Assembly: GCA_964631605.1 (NCBI GenBank)
Contig: CAZVYG010000014.1
Location: forward strand, 1-64,000
From: JARKQH01 sp964631605
Lineage (GTDB): Bacteria; Verrucomicrobiota; Verrucomicrobiia; Limisphaerales; UBA8199
Length of the DNA: 64,000 bases
Reading direction: 5' to 3'
Shown: piece after piece, positions 58,409 to 64,000 of the stretch
How positions within the stretch are numbered: the stretch's first letter is position 1
Layout: the number at the start of each line of letters is the position of its first letter
The notes under the pieces: model-generated
What the model saw: the letters and a program-made list of their open reading frames with translations, nothing else
Database searches by the model: none
What the model was told of the DNA's origin: nothing
Program-made: the position numbers and the translations under genes

Positions 58409-59863
58409 ATGAAGTTGAAAGCCGATGCTTGGCTGTTTGGGGCTGGAGTCCTGGGCATCGCAGGGGTGTTGTTTCTGCCTCTGCCCTGGGTGGACCGCTC
58501 GTTGACTTGGCTGGGGAAGCTGACCACGCCTTCGCTGGTTTCGCTTCTGGCCTGGTTGCTGGCAGCGGGTGGGTTTTGGGCTTTCAAGGCCCGATTCTGG
58601 CCCCCTGACGCCCGAGCGGGCCGTCAATTGCGCAATGCCGTTTTGCTGTTGGTCCTGCAGGCGGTTTTGCTGCGCGGCGCGATGGAACTGATGGCCGCCT
58701 ACGGCGCGGGACGGTGGCCGTGGCTGCCCGGGGAGGCGTGGGTCTGGGTGCCGTGGTTTGTGGTTCCGGGCTTGACGGGCATTCTGCTCGGCGGGCGGTT
58801 GGGGGTGCTGGCCAGTTTGAACGGAGGGTTGATGCTCTATCTGGCGGCCAACCCCGGCCCCTGGCCGGTGGTGGGCTGCGTGGTCTCGGCCTTGACCGGG
58901 GTTCTGCTGATGCGCCGGTCACCCACGCGGAGCCGGGTGCTGCGAGCGGGGGCCGGGAGCGGGGCGCTGCTGGGGGTGGTGGCGGCGATTCAGTATGGTT
59001 TGGAGGGCAAGCCGGTGGACGTTGTTGCGGCGGGGGTGTTGATCCCCGGGATGATCGGATTCCTGAGCGCGTTTGTGGTGCTGGCAGTGCTGCCCGTGCT
59101 CGAGTGGGCGCTGGGCGAGCTTTCGGATGTGACCTTGATCGAGTATGGCACGGACCATCCGCTCCTGGATCAACTTCGCCAGGAGGCGCCGGGCACCTGG
59201 CACCACAGCCTGAACGTGGCGGACCTTTCGGAAAAAGCGGCGGCCGAGATCGGCGCCCGGGCGTTGTTTTGCAAAGCCTCGGCGCTCTACCATGACATTG
59301 GAAAACTCAAGGAGCCGGCTCTCTTCGCCGAGAACAACGACGGGGTCTCGCCCCACGAGCAACTGGACCCGCTGACCAGCGCGCAAAAAATCAAGGAACA
59401 CGTTGCCTACGGGGTTGAACTGGCGCGGAAACACCGGCTGCCCCGCGCCTTTCGGGAGATCATCGCCGAACACCACGGGGTCTCGCTGGTCCGTTTCTTT
59501 TACGCCAAGGCCTGCGAACGGCTGCCGGATGGGACCAAGCCGGAAGTGGATCGAGCGGCGTTTTGTTATCCCGGCCCGCCGCCGTCCACTCGCGAATCCG
59601 GCATTGTGGCGCTGGCCGACGCCGTGGAGGCGGCCAGCCGGTCCGTCACGCTGAAAGCCGAGGCCGAGATGCGCGCCTTCGTGCGCAAGCTGATCGCGGA
59701 TCGGATTTCGGAAGGGGAACTGGGAGCCTGCCCGCTGACACTCGCGGAGCTGGCCAGAATTGAGTCAGCCTTTGTGAGCTGGTTAAAAGGGCGGAATCAC
59801 CTTCGGCCGGCCTACCCGGGAGCTGGGACTCCACCGGCGCGCCCCGCCCTGGGGGACGGCTGA
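58409..59863 (+). CDS. Membrane HD-domain phosphohydrolase (7TM-HD/PgpH-like)
   Basis: A 484-residue protein. Residues 1-235 contain about seven or eight membrane helices. The HD domain follows with 'APGTWHHSLNVADLSEKAA' and 'ALYHDIGKLKEP' (His295-Asp296) and later 'IIAEHHGVSLVRFFY' and 'ESGIVALADAVEAAS', so the metal-binding residues are all present. This matches the 7TMR-HD (PgpH) phosphodiesterase family, which degrades cyclic di-AMP, but the extracellular 7TMR-HDED sensory domain of PgpH is missing (usual length 700 or more). A GAGAG ribosome site lies just before the ATG. A cyclic-dinucleotide role is inferred. The gene is convergent with guaA. Confidence 0.88.
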   Translation: MKLKADAWLFGAGVLGIAGVLFLPLPWVDRSLTWLGKLTTPSLVSLLAWLLAAGGFWAFKARFWPPDARAGRQLRNAVLLLVLQAVLLRGAMELMAAYGAGRWPWLPGEAWVWVPWFVVPGLTGILLGGRLGVLASLNGGLMLYLAANPGPWPVVGCVVSALTGVLLMRRSPTRSRVLRAGAGSGALLGVVAAIQYGLEGKPVDVVAAGVLIPGMIGFLSAFVVLAVLPVLEWALGELSDVTLIEYGTDHPLLDQLRQEAPGTWHHSLNVADLSEKAAAEIGARALFCKASALYHDIGKLKEPALFAENNDGVSPHEQLDPLTSAQKIKEHVAYGVELARKHRLPRAFREIIAEHHGVSLVRFFYAKACERLPDGTKPEVDRAAFCYPGPPPSTRESGIVALADAVEAASRSVTLKAEAEMRAFVRKLIADRISEGELGACPLTLAELARIESAFVSWLKGRNHLRPAYPGAGTPPARPALGDG

Positions 59864-59884
59864 GGCGGGCCGGGCCGCGTTGCA

Positions 59885-59903
59885 GGGGGCGAGTTGCGCC
59901 CCC
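59885..59903. terminator. Hairpin between convergent HD-phosphohydrolase and guaA genes
   Basis: A seven-base GC stem GGGGGCG / CGCCCCC with a five-base loop in the 49-base gap between the two stop codons. No T tract follows on either side, so termination may be weak; it could serve both genes. Confidence 0.35.
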
Positions 59904-59912
59904 GCGGAGGCG

Positions 59913-61454
59913 TTACTCCCATTCGATGGTGCCGGGGGGTTTGCTGGTGATGTCGAAACAGACGCGGTTGACGCCTTTGACTTCGTTGATAATGCGGCTG
60001 GAAAGCCGCTCCATCAGATCGTAGGGGAGCTTGACCCAGTCGGCCGTCATGCCGTCCTGGGATTCCACCGCCCGAATGGCGATGGTGTAATCGTAGGTGC
60101 GCTCGTCGCCCATCACCCCGACGCTGCGCACCGGCAGCAGCACCGCGAAACTCTGCCAGACCTTGTAATACCAGCCGGTGCTTTTCATCTCCTCAACGAC
60201 AATGCGGTCGGCGTTGCGGAGAATTTCCAACCGGGCGGGGGTGACCTCGCCGAGGATGCGGACCGCCAGGCCGGGGCCGGGGAAAGGCTGGCGGAGAACG
60301 ATTTCGCGGGGCAGCCCGAGTTCGAGGCCCAGTTCCCGCACTTCATCCTTGAACAGGCATTTCAACGGCTCGAGGAGCTGAAAGCGCATCTTCCTGGGCA
60401 GGCCGCCCACGTTGTGGTGGCTCTTGATCATCGCGGCCGGGTTTCCCCCGATCGGCACCGATTCGATCACGTCCGGGTAGAGGGTGCCCTGGGCAAGGAA
60501 CCTGGCCTTGCCGGCGCGGCGGGTGGCGGCCTCGAAGACTTCGATAAAGGTTTTGCCGATGATCTTCCGTTTCCGCTCGGGGTCGGTCACGCCTTTGAGC
60601 CGGCGCAGGAACAGTTGGGTGGCGTTCTCGTATTGCAGTTTGATGCGGAAGTGCCGGCCAAAGACTTCGCGAACCACTTCCGCCTCGCGGCCGCGGAGCA
60701 CGCCGTTGTTGACGAAGATGCAGGTGAGCTGGTCGCCGATGGCTTTGTGGATCAGCGCCGCCGCCACGCTCGAATCCACGCCGCCGCTCAAGCCCAGGAT
60801 GACGCGCTCGGAGCCGACTTCGCGCCGGATGGCCTCGACCGCCTGCTCGATGTAGTTGTGCATCGTCCAGTTCTTGCCGCAACCACAGACGTTATGCACG
60901 TAATTGGCGAGAATTTCCTTGCCGCGCGGCGTGTGCGCGACTTCCGGATGAAACTGCAAGCCAAAGAGCTTCCCGTCCTGGTGCTGGATGGCGGCAAAAT
61001 CCGAGTTTTCGGACACGGCCACGGATTTGAAGCCCCGGGGCAGACGGGTGAGCCTGTCGCCGTGGGAGTTCCACACTTGCAGGGTTTCCGGCAGGTTCGC
61101 AAACAGGGGACAGAAGCTGTCCTGGACACGGAGGGTGCCCTTGCCGTATTCGCGTTTCTGGCCGCGCTCGACCTTGCCGCCGAGGAAATGGGCCAGGAGT
61201 TGCAGGCCGTAACAGATGCCCAGCACCGGCACTCCCAACTCGAAAATCGCCGGATCCGGCAGGGGCGCATCGGCGGCATAGACACTTGAAGGGCCGCCCG
61301 ACAGGATGAGCCCGCGGGGCGCCAGCGCTTTGAGTTGGGCCGCCGGAGTGTCGTAGCGGACGATGACCGAATAGACGTTGCACTCGCGAATCCGGCGGGC
61401 AATCACCTGAGTGTATTGCGATCCAAAGTCCAGGATGACGATCTGCTCGAGCAT
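59913..61454 (-). CDS. guaA: GMP synthase (glutamine-hydrolysing)
   Basis: GuaA converts XMP to GMP. Residues 1-190 form the class I amidotransferase with the nucleophile Cys81 in 'PVLGICYGLQLLAHF' and the His-Glu pair in 'GLQFHPEVAHT'. The ATP-pyrophosphatase domain starts near 205 with the P-loop 'ILGLSGGVDSSVAAALI'. The C-terminal dimerisation domain ends 'CFDITSKPPGTIEWE', the diagnostic KPP...IEWE tail. The length is normal (513 from ATG 61454). An in-frame extension to 61511 has no family pattern. The terminator just upstream ends the small lipoprotein unit, so guaA probably has its own promoter. Confidence 0.98.
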   Translation of the reverse strand: MLEQIVILDFGSQYTQVIARRIRECNVYSVIVRYDTPAAQLKALAPRGLILSGGPSSVYAADAPLPDPAIFELGVPVLGICYGLQLLAHFLGGKVERGQKREYGKGTLRVQDSFCPLFANLPETLQVWNSHGDRLTRLPRGFKSVAVSENSDFAAIQHQDGKLFGLQFHPEVAHTPRGKEILANYVHNVCGCGKNWTMHNYIEQAVEAIRREVGSERVILGLSGGVDSSVAAALIHKAIGDQLTCIFVNNGVLRGREAEVVREVFGRHFRIKLQYENATQLFLRRLKGVTDPERKRKIIGKTFIEVFEAATRRAGKARFLAQGTLYPDVIESVPIGGNPAAMIKSHHNVGGLPRKMRFQLLEPLKCLFKDEVRELGLELGLPREIVLRQPFPGPGLAVRILGEVTPARLEILRNADRIVVEEMKSTGWYYKVWQSFAVLLPVRSVGVMGDERTYDYTIAIRAVESQDGMTADWVKLPYDLMERLSSRIINEVKGVNRVCFDITSKPPGTIEWE

Positions 61455-61522
61455 GAATGATTCCAGAAAGCCCCGTTTTTTTGCCTGTATCCCGCCGTTT
61501 TGGCGAGTCAAAACTGACGGCC

Positions 61523-61562
61523 AAAAACAAAAGAGCCGGGCGCAAAAATCCGCACCCGGCTT
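61523..61562 (-). terminator. Rho-independent terminator after the small lipoprotein gene
   Basis: Read on the minus strand: stem AGCCGGGTGCG / CGCCCGGCT region (about ten pairs) with an AT-rich loop GATTTTTG, then CTTTTGTTTTT. It lies 40 bases past the stop of the 61603-61728 gene and upstream of guaA. Confidence 0.8.
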
Positions 61563-61602
61563 GCAAGGATATTTCCCGATAAACGGTTGGGAAAGTGCTG
61601 TG

Positions 61603-61728
61603 TTACGGAGTCGCCGCAGGGGCGTTGGTGGCCGGAGCCGGCGGCGGCGTGGATTGATCGCCGCTCCCGCACCCCACCAAGCCGACTGCGAGACTCAACA
61701 ATGCCACAAGGGCTAACAGTTTTTTCAT
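61603..61728 (-). CDS. Tiny lipoprotein of unknown function
   Basis: A 41-residue protein with a textbook lipoprotein signal: 'MKKLLALVALLSLAV' then 'GLVGCGSG', with Cys20 in the lipobox L-V-G-C. The mature part is only about 21 residues, rich in Pro, Ala and Thr. An AAGG lies a few bases before the ATG, and a good terminator follows. The frame is open upstream to 61809 but the signal peptide fixes the start at 61728. Small lipoproteins of this kind are widespread (entericidin-like in size) and the function cannot be read. It forms a transcription unit of its own. Confidence 0.75.
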   Translation of the reverse strand: MKKLLALVALLSLAVGLVGCGSGDQSTPPPAPATNAPAATP

Positions 61729-61846
61729 AGTGAACATAACCTTGACCATGCGACGGCAAAGCACAAGCAAAATTTCACACCCCCGCCAGCGGCGGTTGGG
61801 GCCTTTCAAAGTGGGACGGGGGCGCGGCGGCGGGAGCGGGCGGGAT

Positions 61847-62953
61847 TCAGAGCTTGTCCACGTATTTTTGCATGGCCTCCTCCTGGCGTTCGATGGACTT
61901 GACGAGGCTGAACTGCGTGCGGCAGCGGTCGAGGTTGTGCCCGGGCCGGTGGATGCGGAAATAGGTGTCGCCGCTGAGGAAGTCGGTCAGGAACCGCAGG
62001 CCGATTTCAAAGGTGATGAGCTTGCCCGAGAATGCGATGAGCGACCGTTCGGCCTTGGTCAGGAACAGGCCGGCGGTCGAGAGGTAGCCTTCCGCCAGTT
62101 TGCGGAACATGGGCATCTGCATTTTGACTTTCGAGAGGTCTTTTTCGTCCTCGAGTGTCGGGCTGGTGGTGGTGCGGACCATGTCGCCAAAGTCGTACAG
62201 GGCGCATCCCGGCATGACGGTGTCCAGGTCCACCACGCACATGGCCTGGCCGGTTTTGGTGTCGAGCATGACGTTGTTGAATTTGGTGTCGTTGTGCGTG
62301 ATGCGCTCCGGAATCGCGCCCTTGGCCATCGCGTTGAGGATGACGTCCACGATGGGCTCGCGGGAAAGGGCGAACTCGATTTCGGGGCGGGCCTCGCGCG
62401 CGCGGTTGTAGTGGTCCTTTTCGACGGCCTCCTGCAGCGCGGCGAAGCGTTTGCGGGTGTTGTGAAAATCGGGAATGGTCTCGAGCAGCCGGCCGCCGGG
62501 CAGATCCACCAGGTGCAGTTGGAATTCGCCGAACGCGCGGCCGGCCTCGTAGGCCTGCCGGGGCGACTGCACGGACTCAAAAGTCTGCACCCCTTCGACG
62601 AAGACGAAAGTGCGCCAATACTCGCCGTCGCCGTTGTAATAGTAGGACTGGCCGTCGCGCGTCGGGATCACGATCAGGGAGCGGCGGGTGATGTCGCTGG
62701 CTTCCTGGGCCTCGAGCTTGCTGCGAATGTGAGAGGTCACGCGCACCAGGTTTTTCATCACCGCGGGCGGTTCCTTGAACACCCGTTTGTTGATCTTCTG
62801 GTGGATGTAGCGCACGCGCATGCCGCCCTGGTCGTAGGTGGCGGAATAGGTTTCGTTGATATGCCCGATTTTGAAGGTCTCGGCGTGGAGAATCTCGCCG
62901 TAAATCTGGAACTGGCGCGAGATGTGTTGCAGTTCTTTTTCCTGGTAAGCCAT
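61847..62953 (-). CDS. APH-family phosphotransferase (N-acetylhexosamine kinase-like)
   Basis: A 368-residue cytoplasmic kinase of the aminoglycoside-phosphotransferase fold. The catalytic loop is 'ITHNDTKFNNVMLD' (H-x-D-x4-N) and the metal site 'CVVDLDTVMPGCALYDFGDM' (D-x-D). The N-terminal half has 'HINETYSATYDQGG' and 'RYIHQKINKRVF', matching the NahK-like sugar 1-kinase group more than antibiotic kinases. It probably phosphorylates an amino sugar for recycling into cell-wall or exopolysaccharide precursors. The frame extends upstream to 63151; ATG 62953 ('MAYQEKELQHI') is the family start. The phosphatase gene on the same strand lies 216 bases upstream. Confidence 0.85.
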   Translation of the reverse strand: MAYQEKELQHISRQFQIYGEILHAETFKIGHINETYSATYDQGGMRVRYIHQKINKRVFKEPPAVMKNLVRVTSHIRSKLEAQEASDITRRSLIVIPTRDGQSYYYNGDGEYWRTFVFVEGVQTFESVQSPRQAYEAGRAFGEFQLHLVDLPGGRLLETIPDFHNTRKRFAALQEAVEKDHYNRAREARPEIEFALSREPIVDVILNAMAKGAIPERITHNDTKFNNVMLDTKTGQAMCVVDLDTVMPGCALYDFGDMVRTTTSPTLEDEKDLSKVKMQMPMFRKLAEGYLSTAGLFLTKAERSLIAFSGKLITFEIGLRFLTDFLSGDTYFRIHRPGHNLDRCRTQFSLVKSIERQEEAMQKYVDKL

Positions 62954-63169
62954 AGAAACGCTTGCTGGACCCCATACTGCGCCGGAGGCGGGCAAACTGC
63001 AACGGGGAAAAGGCCCGAAGGCCAGACCGCAATTCAACGGATGGTCGGGAGCGCGTGGGCCGGGTCTGTTTTGTGCCTTCTGCCGCGAGCGCAACCGGGA
63101 CCGCCCAGAAGACCTTGCGCCTCCCCGCGCCAGGCGCGCCACCTTTGGCAAGCCCTCCGTTGCGGTTGC

Positions 63170-63928
63170 TCAGGGCATTCCGGGCGCGTGGTAGCGGCGG
63201 CGGGCGGGCACCTGCAAAAAGGCCGGCGCCTGGATGTCCTCGAAGATCATGGCGGTTAATTTTCCGCCGTAGCAACAGGAAGTGTCGAGGTTGGTGGACC
63301 AGGGGGTGCGATGAACCTCATCCATGCGCCAGTGACCGTGGATGATGTGGCCGAAACGGCCATCATACATCTCCCACCACGGCCGCGCGCCGGGCACGTT
63401 GTCCATGCCAAGCCGGAGGGAATGCCCCTTCTCGTCCACCTTCCGGATGCGGATAAGGCGGTCCCGCGCCTCCTGGGTCTGGGTCAGCGCTTCCAGCGTT
63501 GGATGGCGGAGCGGGCAAATGCCGGCGTGCACGACGAGGAAATCGGGGCCGCGGTAGTAGTAGGGCAGTCCGCTCAACCACTCGAGGTCCTCGACCGACA
63601 GACTGGCGTAAACCGCCTGTTTGGCGGGGGGCAACAGCAGCATCGCGGCATCGGACTTTTGCCCGGTTCCGCGATCATGGTGGAGGTAATGGTGGACGTA
63701 CTTCTCATCATGGTTGCCCCGCAAAGCGACGGCGCCCCCCTCCTGAGTGAGCTGCCGCACCCGGCGCACGACGCCGGCGCTGGCGGGGCCGCGATCCACG
63801 AAATCCCCGACAAACACAAGCTGCTGGTGGCGGGGATCAAAGCGCAACGCCGCCAGGAGCCCTTCCAGTTCCTCGAGACAGCCATGCACGTCCCCGACCA
63901 CAACGTGTTGTTTTTTCACACGCGTCAT
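63170..63928 (-). CDS. Metallophosphoesterase of the PPP/ApaH-like family
   Basis: A 252-residue phosphatase with all three metal motifs: 'VVGDVHGCLEELEGLL' (GD-x-HG), 'FVGDFVDRGPASAGVV' (GD-x-VDRG) and 'VALRGNHDEKYV' (RGNHD/E). The later 'FLVVHAGICPLRHP' and 'IIHGHWRMDEVH' supply the remaining His ligands. This is the bacterial PPP group (PrpE/PrpA or ApaH-type), which acts on phosphoproteins or dinucleoside tetraphosphates; the substrate is not fixed. ATG 63928 is chosen over 63955 because the family pattern starts at 'VKKQHVVVGDVHG'. The sugar-kinase gene lies 216 bases downstream on the same strand. Confidence 0.92.
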   Translation of the reverse strand: MTRVKKQHVVVGDVHGCLEELEGLLAALRFDPRHQQLVFVGDFVDRGPASAGVVRRVRQLTQEGGAVALRGNHDEKYVHHYLHHDRGTGQKSDAAMLLLPPAKQAVYASLSVEDLEWLSGLPYYYRGPDFLVVHAGICPLRHPTLEALTQTQEARDRLIRIRKVDEKGHSLRLGMDNVPGARPWWEMYDGRFGHIIHGHWRMDEVHRTPWSTNLDTSCCYGGKLTAMIFEDIQAPAFLQVPARRRYHAPGMP

Positions 63929-64000
63929 GCGCCAGAGTAGCCGTTGGCGGGGCAACAGACAAGGGACGGCGGCGGTTCGGAATCGAATCCGCTTGCCGCC

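Overview
This looks like a high-GC chromosomal segment from a Verrucomicrobiota bacterium, probably of the Limisphaerales/Pedosphaera (subdivision 3) type. That placement is inferred from gene content, not from a marker gene. The supporting features are a LamG/Ig surface protein, a prepilin-like protein with a conserved aspartate-glycine motif near its C-terminus, secreted proteins ending in an 'FYRA' tail, a periplasmic-propeller histidine kinase, and scattered orphan carbohydrate-active enzymes. I see no tRNA, rRNA, CRISPR array, insertion sequence, phage or conjugative genes, so this is a cellular chromosome rather than a mobile island.

Layout. (1) 1-9884 is a surface/exopolysaccharide region: the end of an HYR-repeat protein, a WecA/MraY-type glycosyl-1-phosphate transferase, an exported helical-repeat protein, an O-antigen ligase/polymerase-type protein, and on the minus strand the operon beta-barrel - Wza - Wzc-type tyrosine kinase - NusG/RfaH-like factor. 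(2) 10043-25093 is mixed: a FIST sensor protein, a putative glycoside hydrolase, a UbiD decarboxylase, hybrid cluster protein with an FNR-like box upstream, a BNR_4 protein, a CPA2 antiporter, a GH99/WbsX-like enzyme, thiH-thiS, and a decayed GH43-like fragment. (3) 25232-30703 holds a LamG protein, a prepilin-like protein and a secreted alpha/beta hydrolase. (4) 30754-38200 holds two back-to-back NarL-type two-component systems; the second is tightly linked to a PagL-like lipid A deacylase. (5) 38299-44461 is a plus-strand run: pdxH, an ABC permease fused to an NHL propeller, and a large von Willebrand factor A membrane protein. (6) 44515-53893 holds pyrE, an SDR dehydrogenase, a Prc-type protease, an FAD-dependent oxidoreductase, a cyclic-nucleotide-binding histidine kinase and mutL. 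(7) 53841-57516 is a minus-strand acyl-transfer/glycosyl operon (MBOAT, SGNH-like partner, GT2). (8) 57517-58408 is a gene graveyard with remnants of unrelated genes. (9) 58409-63928 holds a membrane HD phosphohydrolase, guaA, a tiny lipoprotein, an aminoglycoside-phosphotransferase-fold sugar kinase and a metallophosphatase.

The main theme is the cell envelope: making and exporting a polysaccharide, modifying lipid A and glycans, and sensing the periplasm. The strongest candidates for something new are the permease-NHL fusion and the propeller kinase / response regulator / lipid A deacylase operon. Long open frames antisense to real genes are common here because of the high GC content, and I left them out.
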